DNA from: Aricia agestis
Lineage: Eukaryota; Arthropoda; Insecta; Lepidoptera; Lycaenidae
Direction of reading: 5' to 3'
Assembly: GCF_905147365.1 (NCBI RefSeq)
Contig: NC_056427.1
Coordinates: forward strand, 4,965,001 to 5,029,000
Length of the DNA: 64,000 nt
The notes under the pieces are model-generated. The model saw only the letters and a list, made by a program, of their open reading frames with translations. It did not search any database and was not told where the DNA came from. Position numbers and translations under genes: made by a program. Within the stretch, counting starts at the first letter, position 1, and each line of letters begins with the position of its first letter. Shown one piece after another: positions 44,701 to 54,552 of this stretch.

Positions 44701-47513
44701 ATGACAGCAGCACTCTTTTTTTGACGTCCAGTCGGCACGTGCCGCACGTTGACAATTTAATCTTATAGAATTCATGATTAAGTAATTTGAATAAACCTTG
44801 TAAGTTGTAACCTCAGGTTGTAACTTTCCTACTTCATCATCCCTACAGATACCCAACTCCTGACGAGAAGCGGGCCCTAGCCAAGAAGACGGGTCTGACT
44901 CTTACCCAGGTGTCCAACTGGTTTAAGAACAGGCGACAGAGAGACAGGACACCACAGCAGCCTAATAGAACGTGAGTTATAGACCAGGCCTTTAACCGAG
45001 ACGTTCCTTTTATAGCTTCTTTAAGCCGGGTCCAGACGAGTGTAACGAGTAATGTAATTCACCGTGTAATGTAATTCACCGTGTAATGTAACACGAATTT
45101 TACGTGTGGACGGCACTACGAGCATTACATGTAACGCTCGGGGTTTATCCATCGGCTGTCGGTTTTCGCGCGAGCACAAAGGCTCGTTTGGACAATTCGC
45201 TTTGAGTTCGTGTGCCGTCCACACTGTTGACGCTAAATTACACGTAATCTTACATTACACGTTACACTCGTCTGGACCCGGCTTTATAGAATCGCCAATC
45301 ATTGTATGGAATTGACATTTATGCGTTTGATAATTTTTGAAGTTGACGTTCGACTCGTCTAATTTTGATCAGCGATTCCATGAAGAAGCGACAATGAAAA
45401 ACCTAGGCGCTGAGACTTTTTAGAGTTACAGCCATATTCTAAAGATTGTGCTCTAAGACATATTTTAACGATTATTTCATGTTAACTATGCCCCGCGGTG
45501 TTACATGTGGTTTATTAATTAATTTTTAGGGTATACAAATCGTGACATTTTCCAGCAGCCGCAGTCAAACGCTAATCCAGGGTATTAACAAACTTCATAG
45601 CAAACTTTGTTAAAATTGCTCCAGCCAGAGGTTACAGACAGACAGACACACTTTTCATAATTAAGAGGAAAATATACTTTTTTGTTATGTTTTCTTTAAT
45701 ATTTAAAAGTTGTAACGCTGGCAAATTCCTTTGCTTTTGATATTCTCATTAAAAAAACAAACTCGTTCGATTTTCAAACTGTAACATTATCCCCATAAAA
45801 CTGCCCTGACTGACCTTGAATTGAGAACAAAGGAGTTATACAACAACAATCAGTTTTGTTCGAATATAATAATATGGTGGTAGCTATAAGTTGTATACGA
45901 GGTAGCTTACAAGCCGTCGCGTCGGTATAAGTTTAAACAGCAGCGCACTATAAGGATTTTGTAAAAGGTTCATTTCTACGAAAGAATAGATAAAGTCACA
46001 GATTGGCTAAGGAAATGTAATTTTGTCCCTAAACAAAACTGCAATTAGAGTTACTTTACAGTCAGTATTTCACTTCTTCCTCATTCCTGTCGTAGATATA
46101 TTATATCCATAAACAGCTAGTATCTAGTCGTAACACACACGTCAAGTTAATGTGACCGTGTTATATCTAGTTATAACCTTACTGATTAGTTCGAAAACCT
46201 ACGTCGAAAGATAAAATAAAAATTTACGAGGTGGAGTAACTATTTCTATAATGATTAATGAGTTTTTTTTCGACCGAAGCTAAGTGATGTAATTAATTGA
46301 GTTTAAGTTAAGATTAGCTTAAACGCAATTAAATTAAAGATTTGCCTAGAGGAAGACAGTGGAACTGAAAAAGTAAAATGTTTTAATTCAAACGGTTAAA
46401 GTTCACAGATTAGGGTCCATTCTATTCTGACCATTTTTTTTTTACCCGAGCTGACAAAAAAGATGGCCACTTGGCCACTCGTTCGAATTTTGAAAACTCA
46501 CTGCGGGTCATTAAACCGTCATTAATCAATTCGAAACAAAAGAAAGTCGCATGTGTGTAATTTTTTTTAACGACATCTTTAGCGAGCAATTAGTTTCTGT
46601 CGGTTTTTTTAGATTATAGACAAACGAATATAATGCATTTGGGAGCCAAAATCAGATTTTTTATAAGCTAGGTGTTTATAAAGGATAAAAAATTAATAAT
46701 TTTTAGTTGTATTGCAAACAAATGCCAAAAATTCGTTATTTTTATAGATGAAAGTACTAGATAATATACTTAGTAGGGACGTCAACATGATCAAGGGGGG
46801 GGGGGGGGGGGGGGGGGGGGCAGCTGCCCCCCCCCCCTGCCCCCCCCTCGGTACGCCCATGCATCTATTAGTTGTTATGACTAAGTTTAGAAAAAGACCA
46901 ATAATTTATTTTTTAATTGATTTGTCAGTGAATAATCATAATAGTTTTATTTTGTAAGAGTTACTGAAGACATGGAAGAAGTTATCAATCCTTTATTTTA
47001 ATAAATATATATTTTACAACATTCAAATTTTCCATGTTTCCTTAAAGCGTCTGCCATTAGTGCTTTTACCTTACGTATTCTGTGCTTTAAGGTAAACTTT
47101 TAGCTTTATTAAAACGGTGGAGAATGGCTCTGGCTCTCGGGCCATAAGTAACCCATCCATACCAAAAATATTATAAATGCCAAAGTGTGTCTGTCTATCT
47201 TACCTCTTCACGCCCAAAACGCTAAACCGATTTTGCTGAAATTTGGTATGGAGATACCTTGAGTCCCGGGAAAGGACATAGGATAGTTTTTATCCCGGAA
47301 AAATGTAGTTCCCGCGCGAAAAACGAATTTTGGCGCAATGGCGAGTTGTGGGCGTCTTCTACACACATTTATATTATCTTTAATTATTTTTTCAGTGACG
47401 TCCTCGTCCCAGCGCAGTACGTGGGTCCTCAGAGCGGACTCGCCCAGAGTTTCCTACCAAACGCCTACTACAAGATACAAGATACACACTACCTCCATGG
47501 GAATGGATCTTGA
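41192..47513 (+). CDS. Six4: SIX-family homeobox transcription factor Six4, five coding exons
   Basis: Exons 41192-41730, 42255-42412, 44424-44553, 44849-44971 and 47396-47513 join in frame (phases 2,1,2,2) to 355 aa. Six4/5 proteins are nuclear DNA-binding regulators; in flies Six4 acts in mesoderm, gonad and head development, usually with Eyes absent. Seen: a low-complexity N-terminus (1-135); SIX domain about 136-248 starting [17 protein letters not shown] with [16 protein letters not shown]; and a homeodomain about 250-309 with the recognition helix [14 protein letters not shown], Lys at position 50. The motifs [15 protein letters not shown] and NRYPTP fit Six4/5 better than Six1/2 (so) or Six3/6 (Optix). 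Only 46 residues follow the homeodomain, much shorter than vertebrate SIX4. The start is uncertain: an acceptor at 41182-41183 shows at least one upstream exon, which may be untranslated. Intron 1 has a GC donor. Confidence 0.95.
41783..42014. mobile_element. Palindromic MITE in the first Six4 intron
   Basis: Ends GGCTGTTTCATCACTT / AAGTGATGAAACAGCC. The interior contains one and a half repeats of the AAGTGCCGGATAGGCTATCC unit. Confidence 0.7.
42255..42412 (+). CDS. Six4: Six4 exon encoding most of the SIX domain
   Basis: Acceptor TTTTCAG, donor GTGAGT, 158 bases. It encodes [20 protein letters not shown] through AEKVRGRAL, the helical core of the SIX domain. Confidence 0.95.
42439..42630 (-). 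mobile_element. SINE sharing only the 3' part of Metulj
   Basis: Poly(T) and the GTCGCTTGATGG...GGTGCGTTGCCGGCC block match Metulj. Sequence then switches to TACGCTCTTTTCTTGAAGG and GCAGGTCGTATAGGTCCGGA, unrelated to the Metulj head. Lies in the Six4 intron after 42412. Confidence 0.65.
43530..43816 (-). pseudogene. LINE ORF 3' fragment in Six4 intron 2
   Basis: The minus strand encodes [19 protein letters not shown] followed by [24 protein letters not shown], a C-terminal segment found after the RT in several insect non-LTR elements. Only this end is present. Confidence 0.6.
44424..44553 (+). CDS. Six4: Six4 exon: end of SIX domain and first part of homeodomain
   Basis: Acceptor TATCCAG, donor GTATGT, 130 bases. 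It encodes [20 protein letters not shown] and the KEKSRNALK helix 1 region. Confidence 0.96.
44849..44971 (+). CDS. Six4: Six4 exon: homeodomain helices 2-3
   Basis: Acceptor CCTACAG, donor GTGAGT, 123 bases. It encodes [16 protein letters not shown] and the recognition helix with [10 protein letters not shown]. Confidence 0.96.
45024..45283. mobile_element. MITE with long inverted ends and TTA flanks in Six4 intron
   Basis: AGCCGGGTCCAGACGAGTGT at left is inverted at right. TTA stands on both sides (45021-45023, 45284-45286), as for PIF/Harbinger insertions. Confidence 0.75.
45287..45408. mobile_element. MITE of the gaatcgcc / ggaattgac family
   Basis: TAGAATCGCCAATCATTGTA at left, GCGATTCCATGAAGAAGCGA at right. 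It abuts the previous MITE. Confidence 0.6.
46630..46862. mobile_element. Second copy of the G/C-tract hAT element, one end lost
   Basis: Reversed relative to 61702. It keeps the GGTACGCCCATG end and a tract of more than 20 G followed by CAGCTG and C runs (about 46794-46850). The other end cannot be found. Lies in the last Six4 intron. Confidence 0.7.
47156..47361 (+). mobile_element. Lep1-like Helitron next to the last Six4 exon
   Basis: Start TCCATACCAAAAATATTATA, diverged end GCGTCTTCTAC. Only about 35 bp separates it from the exon at 47396. Confidence 0.75.
47396..47513 (+). CDS. Six4: Six4 last exon
   Basis: Acceptor TTTTTCAG; the first base completes Thr317, then 38 residues to TGA. 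The tail ([10 protein letters not shown]..., ending HGNGS) has no recognised domain. A Helitron remnant ends about 35 bp before the exon. Confidence 0.85.
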
Positions 47514-47790
47514 ATAATGCCATTAAAAAAAAATTAGTATTCCTGTTTTAAAAGAATTTAATATCTAGTATAAAACTTAAAAGTTGAAATGAAAATGCCC
47601 AATAGGTACACCACGTTGCTGCAGATGTCTTTCGGTACGGTACTGTATTTCTTCCTACACCAATTTTTTTTGCTTAAAATTAACTTTTTGGTATTTCAAA
47701 AATTGTAAAAGGTACCTAAGTTTGTACTTATCCGAATTTCGATTCGTAGTTTTTATTGCTCTTTTTGGGAATTTGTAATTAATAAAAGGT
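47514..47790 (+). other. Six4: Six4 3' UTR
   Basis: AT-rich, no ORF of note. A polyadenylation signal AATAAA sits at about 47781-47786. Confidence 0.5.
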
Positions 47791-48212
47791 TAGTCAGAAG
47801 ATGAAGAAATGAAAGCCATGTATTTGCCATATATTATATAAATACCTACTTAGGCTAATATGTTAGTAGAAATAGTAATATTACTGATATGAAAAGACAT
47901 TTATCTACAGAAAAAAGACGGTTATGTTGTAAATATTAAATTGTAATGAAACTTAAATTTTGTTGATTTATTAATAATATAAAATTTTTACTGATAAATA
48001 TTGTTTTATTTTCACCCTGTTAGATCATGCTGAGTGCGAATTTAGTTTAGTGCTTGGCGTGAAGAAGATTAAGGTGACGCCGCGTTAAAGTAAATAACCG
48101 TGTCGGATATGTTTTAGATTGCTTGTTTTCAAACAGAAGAGAACAAGCAATGGAACAGCAAAAAATGGAAAGGGTGCAGCGACAAAATGGTTTTTGTCGC
48201 GTAATTTAAGTA

Positions 48213-48434
48213 TCCATACTAATATTATAAATGCGAAGGTGCGTCTGTCTGTCTGTCCGTCTGTCTGTCTGTTACCTCTTCACGCCCAAACCGCTGAACC
48301 GATTTTGCTGAAATTTGGCATGGAGATACTTTGAGTCCCGGGAAAGGACATAGGATACTTTTTATTCCGGAAAAATGTACGGTTCCCGCGCGATAAACTA
48401 GTTTTGGCGCAACAGAGTTGCGGGCGTCATCTAG
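48213..48434 (+). mobile_element. Lep1-like Helitron, complete
   Basis: Starts TCCATACTAATATTATAAAT after A and ends GCGGGCGTCATCTAG before T. A stem-loop lies just before the end, near 48410-48422. This fits the Helitron rules of TC start, CTRR end, 3' hairpin and A/T target. It has no ORF, so it is non-autonomous. Confidence 0.8.
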
Positions 48435-48764
48435 TCATAAATACATTTCATATAAGCTATGGGCAAACTAAAGTGTATGCTTGAACCAATTTATGTACAA
48501 ATTTTGGAAGCTTAAATCACTCTGTTCTGTTGGCAAAATAGATCCCTTTTTTTACAGAGGTATTTTTTTAAATTATTCTGTGTTATAAAAGTTGACCAAT
48601 CGTGTTTTGATATGGGTAATTCAAAGACAAAGACATGATGAATACTGACAATGAACTTTAATTTCTTAGCTTTAGTTATTGCTGAGAAAAATCGACTTTG
48701 CTTCGAAATTATCAAGGCGTCGCCTTAAGTGCATTGTCGAGCTCTATGGTTATGGTTTATATAT

Positions 48765-48873
48765 TATGACGTTCATTTTTGACTTTAACCAAAGATTTGA
48801 CATTTTGCATTGGAGTTAAAGTTATAGTTAAAGTTACAGTTATAGTCAAAGTAAGTTGGTGCAACCCACCCTC
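48765..48873. mobile_element. Half copy of the gggtgggttgcacca MITE
   Basis: Right half only, ending GTTGGTGCAACCCACCCT. A Helitron 3' end follows at once. Confidence 0.65.
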
Positions 48874-48880
48874 AGAGAAG

Positions 48881-48932
48881 TTCCCGCGCGATAAACGAGT
48901 TTTGGCGCAACGGAGTTGCGGGCGTCATCTAG
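48881..48932 (+). mobile_element. Lep1-like Helitron, last 52 bp
   Basis: Only the GC-rich 3' end with its hairpin and CATCTAG terminus, joined directly to the end of a gggtgggttgcacca-type MITE fragment. Confidence 0.65.
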
Positions 48933-49000
48933 TAATAATATTTTAGCCATCTCTACAACATTAATTTATAATTATTATTCTAGAATCTAGACTATCAAAC

Positions 49001-49396
49001 AAGGGCGTCGCCGATGGCGCAGGGGGTGGGGGCAAGTTGACTTTACCTACTACAATTCATACTTTTTTTTGTATTGTACGTAAAGGTGTATCCACATGAA
49101 GCTTTTCACTTGTACTACGAGCCTTACATATAGGTACAGCTGATCTACATCTTACATCTTTACATTACTATGCAATAAAAAACTTGTAAATAAGTTATAT
49201 ATACATTTGTTAGAAAAATAGAATAATAATAAAAAGGAATTTGAATAAGTGTACAGCGTACAGCGTATTTTTTTTTAAATTACCAGATTTTAATATTATA
49301 GTGTTTGCATTATATTTGGCAACTTTTTTAGAACCTCTAGGGGTGGGCAGCTGCCCCTCTTTGCCCCCCCCGCCCCCTTGGCGACGCCGCGCCCTT
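49001..49396. mobile_element. Inverted-repeat element with GC-rich ends
   Basis: AAGGGCGTCGCCGATGGCGC at left is inverted at the right as GGCGACGCCGCGCCCTT. It contains GGTGGGCAGCTGCCCC near the right end. Looks like a relative of the G/C-tract hAT group. Confidence 0.5.
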
Positions 49397-49401
49397 GCTA
49401 T

Positions 49402-49946
49402 AGCGCTTATTCCACTTGTCCTATTTAGAAGTCCTAGCTAGGATCCTACATAGGAGACTAATTAGTTCGCTTCTTATTCCACTTGTCCTAATTTAGTGAC
49501 TAAATCAGTTGTCATTTTGGTCAGACGTCTTCTTAATGGCTCCAGTTCTATCAAAGCAACAAAAATTGGTCTTCTCATAGGCTTAGCTGTTGGCTCAATG
49601 AAAATAAAAATAAATAAAAGGCGAAAAAGATGGTTGAAAGAATTTTTGCTCCACGTAAAATTATGAATTATGAACTTTCTGAACTACTTGGAACCAGCAG
49701 ACTTAACGAATGGATTCCAGATCTTATAATATAATATAAATTGACTTTAATACAGATTTAGCAGTTCCTACTACAGATAAAAGGTTGAAACCATCTGGCA
49801 ACACTGATTTAGTCATTTAGGAGCCACATTTTTTTCCGATTTAGGATCCTAGCTAGGATCCTAGCTTTCTAAATGTTATTCCACTTGACTAAATTTTTTA
49901 GGATCCTAGCTAGGACTTCCTAAATAGGACAAGTGGAATAAGCGCT
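49402..49946. mobile_element. DNA transposon remnant with long inverted ends
   Basis: AGCGCTTATTCCACTTGTCC at left is matched inverted at right, as is TCCTAGCTAGGATCCT just inside. TAT stands on both sides. The interior encodes a short KRRKRWLKEF-like segment with a stop, possibly a transposase relic. Confidence 0.6.
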
Positions 49947-50129
49947 TATCAAAGAGTATGACGTTAACTTTGGGCTCTATGGACAAAATTGTTAATTCAA
50001 TGCCAGCACAAATTCCAACGTTCTTGCACGATGCACAAAAGTGAAGTAAGTATATTACATATTATGTATGTAACCATAATATATATAGATTATAATCTAG
50101 TAATATTATAGGGTACTGGGTAGGATACC

Positions 50130-50292
50130 AGTGATTGAACAGTACCAGTCATTGGACAAAGCACAAAAACATAATATTATATTATAAGGTTGCTTTAAAA
50201 ACTACCTGTTTTTAAGTAAAAGAACGCCTGATTTTAAAGAAAAACAGGTAGTTTTTAAAGCAATCTTAATAAATATTGTGTTTTTGTGATCT
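50130..50292. mobile_element. Palindromic MITE, same family as 28791, right end lost
   Basis: ACAAAGCACAAAAACATAAT and the GGTTGCTTTAAAAACTACCT fold-back are present. The right end is replaced by another MITE fragment. Confidence 0.65.
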
Positions 50293-50466
50293 GTAAATTG
50301 ACTCTAGCAATACCGGGGTAATTGGAATAAAACATTTTGATCCTTTTTTTTCTTATTCTGATTCTGTGTGTTAAACATGCAGATATAAAAATTTATCCAA
50401 TGATTAAGGATGTTTTTAAATGAAAATCTTCTGTTAAAAATTGCCATCAGAATCTGGTAGACCTAT
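50287..50466. mobile_element. MITE of the taggtctaccag family, left end missing
   Basis: Starts inside at TGTAAATTGACTCTAGCAAT and ends CAGAATCTGGTAGACCTA. Directly joined to the 50130 repeat; sits just upstream of Atg6. Confidence 0.65.
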
Positions 50467-50499
50467 AAATCACCGTTATTTTGCGGGTAAAAATAATAT

Positions 50500-50720
50500 C
50501 TTGTTTTATGATTGTCAATGCATCACATTCAACAATATGAAAAAAGTAAACGTCAATTTCTCGGAAAATTGTCAATGTCATTCATTTCCTTTGTGTCAAG
50601 TTGTCAAAATAGAAGAAAAAGTCAAAGTCAAAGTCAAATGTCATTCATCATTCATTTGTGAACTGTCAAGTGCCAACTGTCATCTGTTACTGATGGCTGA
50701 ATGCTGATGCAAATATTGCA
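50500..50720 (+). promoter_or_regulatory. Cluster of GTCAA / TGTCAT motifs upstream of Atg6
   Basis: About a dozen GTCA cores lie in 220 bp, including a tandem GTCAAA run near 50620-50640, ending about 220 bp before the Atg6 start codon. It may be promoter sequence or a mobile-element remnant. Function not shown. Confidence 0.35.
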
Positions 50721-50936
50721 AAATTACATCAAAATAATATTATATCAATGATCAAAATAGTGTTTTGATTTCAATACAAATTTGTCTCATATTAATTATT
50801 TACTACAACAATAACTAATTTGTAAAACAGTGGAATAATATTGTATATTAAATAATAAACTTAAATTGAATGTCATATCGAGGCTCGTGGGAACAAAACA
50901 AATATTAGAACCAATGAGACAGTATTGCGCAAAAAC

Positions 50937-52217
50937 ATGAGTGACTCAAAATCTTTTGTGAACTTCTCCTGCCAACGATGTCTGCAGCCTCTGAAGCTGG
51001 ATGACTCATTGAACCACCTGGGCGAGCATACCATAGCTGATTTAGCGCTACAGATACGACGTAACAACGAAACTGATCTCGATCTGCAATCATCTAGCTT
51101 GGAGCACTATGTTCCGCCTTTTCGCATGTCCGACTCTGGTAACGGAGCCAATGGATTCATGGTCATATCTGATGGATGGGAAACTGCCTCTTTGGGACAC
51201 CAGTTACATGTAAAAGCGACACTATTTGACCTACTCTCTAATAACTCCGATGTAGACCACCCCCTGTGTGATGAGTGCACAGATACTCTTCTAGACTTGA
51301 TGGATAACCAGCTGAAGTTGACAGAAGCCGAGTGGAAAGACTACAACGACTATTTAAAGAAGTTAGAAGATGACAAAGAAGATTTGAACTTGGAGGGCCT
51401 AGAAAAAGAGTTGGAAGATTGGAAAGAAGAACAGAACAGGCTGCTGCAAGAGTTATCTGCGTTACAAAAAGAGGAGAAGGCTATGAAAGAGGAGATAGAG
51501 GTGCAGGAGAGAGAGAAAGAGAGATTAGAGTTAGAACAGGATATTTATTGGAGAGAATATACGAGGCATCGGAAAGATTTGATGACGACTGAAGATCAGA
51601 TGAAGTTTTATGAATGTCAGCTCTCCTATACACAAGCACAGCTAGAAAAGCTAAAGAAAACTAATATTTTCAAGCTCACTTTTCACATATCCGATTCTGG
51701 ACAATTTGGAATCATAAATAATTTCCGGCTTGGTCGCTTGCCTACCGCTCCAGTCGATTGGTCTGAAATCAATGCCGCTTGGGGCCAAACTGTACTCCTC
51801 CTATCGTCCTTAGCTAGAAAAATAAACTTCTGTTTCCAAAGATACCGACTCGTACCATACGGTAATCATTCCTACATTGAGGTATTGGAGGATCAGAAAG
51901 CTTTACCGTTGTATGGATCGGGTGGATTCCGATTTCTATGGGACACTAAGTTTGACGGAGCCATGGTCGCTTTTCTGGACTGCTTACAGCAGTTCAAAGA
52001 ACAAGTTGAAAAAGGTAATAATGGATTCTGTTTACCGTATAGAATAGACAAGGGAAAGATAGAAGATACTGCCTCACCACCCAACGCTTATTCAATTAAA
52101 ATACAGTTTAATTCCGAAGAACACTGGACAAAGGCACTAAAATATATGCTAACGAATTTAAAATGGGCGCTTACTTGGATTTCATCTCAATTAAGTGAGG
52201 ATAATGTTGAGGGATAA
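50937..52217 (+). CDS. Atg6: Autophagy protein Atg6 / Beclin-1, single exon
   Basis: A 426-residue uninterrupted frame. Atg6 is the scaffold subunit of the class III PI3-kinase (Vps34) complexes that make PI3P for autophagosome formation and endosome traffic. Seen: N-terminal CQRC (12-15) and a second CxxC, HPLCDEC (111-114); a BH3-like region about 86-110; a long charged coiled coil about 130-240; and the C-terminal evolutionarily conserved domain about 243-420 with DSGQFGIINNFRLGRLP, DWSEINAAWGQ and GGFRFLWDTKFDGAMVAFLD. Length fits fly Atg6 and human BECN1. The start is ATG 50937; frame upstream has only a TTG (50925). The BH3 core has A94-T95 where human Beclin has Gly-Asp, and the aromatic finger reads F-L-W (333-335) instead of F-F-W. 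No intron is present. Codon use and intact domains argue against a dead retrocopy. Confidence 0.97.
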   Translation: MSDSKSFVNFSCQRCLQPLKLDDSLNHLGEHTIADLALQIRRNNETDLDLQSSSLEHYVPPFRMSDSGNGANGFMVISDGWETASLGHQLHVKATLFDLLSNNSDVDHPLCDECTDTLLDLMDNQLKLTEAEWKDYNDYLKKLEDDKEDLNLEGLEKELEDWKEEQNRLLQELSALQKEEKAMKEEIEVQEREKERLELEQDIYWREYTRHRKDLMTTEDQMKFYECQLSYTQAQLEKLKKTNIFKLTFHISDSGQFGIINNFRLGRLPTAPVDWSEINAAWGQTVLLLSSLARKINFCFQRYRLVPYGNHSYIEVLEDQKALPLYGSGGFRFLWDTKFDGAMVAFLDCLQQFKEQVEKGNNGFCLPYRIDKGKIEDTASPPNAYSIKIQFNSEEHWTKALKYMLTNLKWALTWISSQLSEDNVEG

Positions 52218-52450
52218 AATAATTGCTTCTTTATTTTTAATGTTACATAATAATTAAAAAGTTAGTCTTATTTTTTATGCTTTGTTTTGTGGCGATTTTA
52301 GAATTTAAAAGAAGTAAATATTGAATATTTAAAATAACACTTGCAAATATATTCTAACTTTTATTATTATTATAGCTTTAAACACCTTGTAACCTGTCAA
52401 ATAGCTAAGTGTATAAAAATGTGATAATATTCCTAATAAATTATACCTAA
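52218..52450 (+). other. Atg6: Atg6 3' UTR
   Basis: AT-rich run after the stop. AATAAA near 52435-52440 is the likely polyadenylation signal. Confidence 0.5.
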
Positions 52451-52763
52451 TATAATATGAACATTCCATTCATTTTATTTATTATCTATAATATTAATAG
52501 CATAGACAAAGGAAATAGTATGTCTGGTCTCTGGTATTAGTTATTTTCAGTAGGAACTAGGAAATTCTAATAATTAATTTTATCTACTGCAAATTAAAAT
52601 TTTATTGTGGAACACAGCGCCATCTATCACAGTTTAATGTAATGTTTACCGAATGTGAAGATGTCACGTAATTTCTAAGATTCATACTAGATGGCGTTTC
52701 CAGTATGAGTTAAGAAAATTTTTCAATATAATTACTACTTTATTCACAGTCGCTATCAATAGC

Positions 52764-54045
52764 ATTGTAACCTACGAATAATAAAAACTAAGGAAACGTA
52801 ACTCGCATACTTCAACCGTTTTAAATTTGGCTCCTTTTCGAACACTAAAATATGACAATTCAGATTTTCGCCAAGGTCGTATCCCAGGTAACGTATCATA
52901 ATATTGCGCGCCGGACGACAGCCTGCGCGGTTATTATCATTGTCATAGTTATGAAACAAATAATTGTCAAAAGCGGATAGTATTATGCAGTATACACCAA
53001 GCACATCTACTATCAGAAGAAACGAGCACATAATTTAAATTATTTTAAAATCAAACATTTTCCTCTGATACTTAAGACATCGATAATAAATAATGATAAT
53101 ATACATGTAATAATTATGAACAAACCTTGTACGACTCGGGCGCATCTAAAACTGTCCGAGCACCTAGAGAAGACGTTTTCAGATTACAAAAATCTATGTG
53201 CAAAATTATTACAGAATTGAAATTAAAAACTTAGGTACGTAAATTTTGTACTTATAACTCACAATTAATATAATATTTTAATAACAGTTAGCACTTTTTA
53301 TTTTTGTTCATTTACAATATTAAAGGAAATACTTATTTGTTTTTGTCGATTGAACGTAATTTATTTCAGTATGTTTTTTTTGTTTTGTTTTAAAAAGATC
53401 CGTAGCAAGAAATATGAGAATACCCATATCATCTTATAACGCATTTAGAGTAATGTCAGCCAGACCCTAAAATTTCATTTATGATTAAATTGTTACATCT
53501 TGCATACCACTGTCCATGGCGACTTTGTAAAAATTTTGTAATTATATTATTTTTTGATTATTGCACTTTTAGGATAACATGTAAATTTAATAAGACAAAC
53601 ACAAAGATACCAGCTTAATTTTATGCAAATACCCTAGCATCCAACTTAAATAAACCATCTTTTTTGGGTCGACAAAAATACAAGAAATTTAAGCATAATT
53701 TTAAACAATTCACTTATATATGCAAGGTTATTCCTGTATTCAAAGTCGTATCTGTATGACTTCTACACCATTTCACAGGGCATTTAGGCATTTTAACAAC
53801 AAAAATATTGTAAAAAGCCACGTAAAAAGTAAGTAAACAATCCTATGTAAACAAATTGTAAAATGAGTTTGACAATCATTGTCATGTCAACCTGGTTGAA
53901 TGTCACTCGAGTATATATACACGAAAAATGTGTACCGAACACATGCATAAATATGCATGCATTCGGGTCTCATTTTGTAGCCTTTTGGTGCACTTTTTTT
54001 GACGGAGGTACTTTTCCTTAGTTTTTATTATTCGTAGATTGTAAC
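52764..54045. repeat. 1.28-kb block between ~35-bp inverted repeats
   Basis: TTGTAACCTACGAATAATAA (52767) continuing AAACTAAGGAAA is inverted at 54013-54045. The same TTAGTTTTTATTATTCGTAG also occurs at 36202, so the ends behave like a repeat terminus. The interior holds two small frames. Confidence 0.5.
53116..53220 (+). CDS. Possible small ORF, 34 aa
   Basis: Opens MNKPCTTRAHLKLSEHLEKT and continues FSDYKNLCAKLLQN, then TGA. It is mostly one amphipathic helix. It lies between two inverted copies of a repeat end (see 52764-54045), so it may be a mobile-element remnant. No family recognised. Confidence 0.2.
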   Translation: MNKPCTTRAHLKLSEHLEKTFSDYKNLCAKLLQN

Positions 54046-54142
54046 AAAGTAAAAATATTTTTTATTAGTCACCTTATCAGAAATCTGTGGTGAGGGCGTC
54101 ATTCAGGACAATCAATAAAACAAGAAATCCCCCACACTCCGT

Positions 54143-54552
54143 ATACCTGTAGTGCTAGCACGGCGACCAGCGGAAATGCGAAAATATGGACAAACTGTGG
54201 AAATAAACCTAAGGTGCCGTTCCGATCTTTTTTCGTTCCGAAAAATTCAATTAAAATGCCACTTTATGACACACTATGGTATATATTATGTCATAATGTA
54301 GGATATTATTTGAATTTTTAGAACTATAGTCTGTCATAAAGTGGCTTTTTAATTGAATTATTCGGAACTAAAAAAGATCGGAACGGCACCTTAAGTTTAT
54401 CTCCACAGTTTGTGACTATAGTCTGTCATAAAGTGGCATTTTAATTGAATTTTTCGGAACGAAAAAAGATCGGACCGGCACCTTAGGTTTTTTTCCACAG
54501 TTTGTCCATACTTTCGCATTTCCGCTGGTCGCCATGCTAGCGCTACAGGTGT
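54143..54552. mobile_element. Long inverted-repeat element with a partial internal duplication
   Basis: Left arm ACCTGTAGTGCTAGCACGGC through GGTGCCGTTCCGATC is inverted at right (GGCACCTTAGG ... GCTAGCGCTACAGGT). The right arm's GACTATAGTCTGTCATAAAG to GGCACCTTA block occurs twice. Confidence 0.75.

Noticed and set aside
46748..46957. 69-codon frame with poly-Gly/Pro
   Set aside because: Translation of the G tract and C tract of a hAT element.
50914..50940. Upstream ATG at 50914 and in-frame TTG 50925 before Atg6
   Set aside because: The ATG frame stops after eight codons. TTG is not a likely start in an insect when ATG 50937 follows and matches the expected N-terminus; the short upstream frame might slightly lower translation.
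52756..53031. 91-codon minus-strand frame with hydrophobic start
   Set aside because: Its end overlaps an inverted repeat terminus, and no domain or splice evidence supports it. Kept only as part of a finding.
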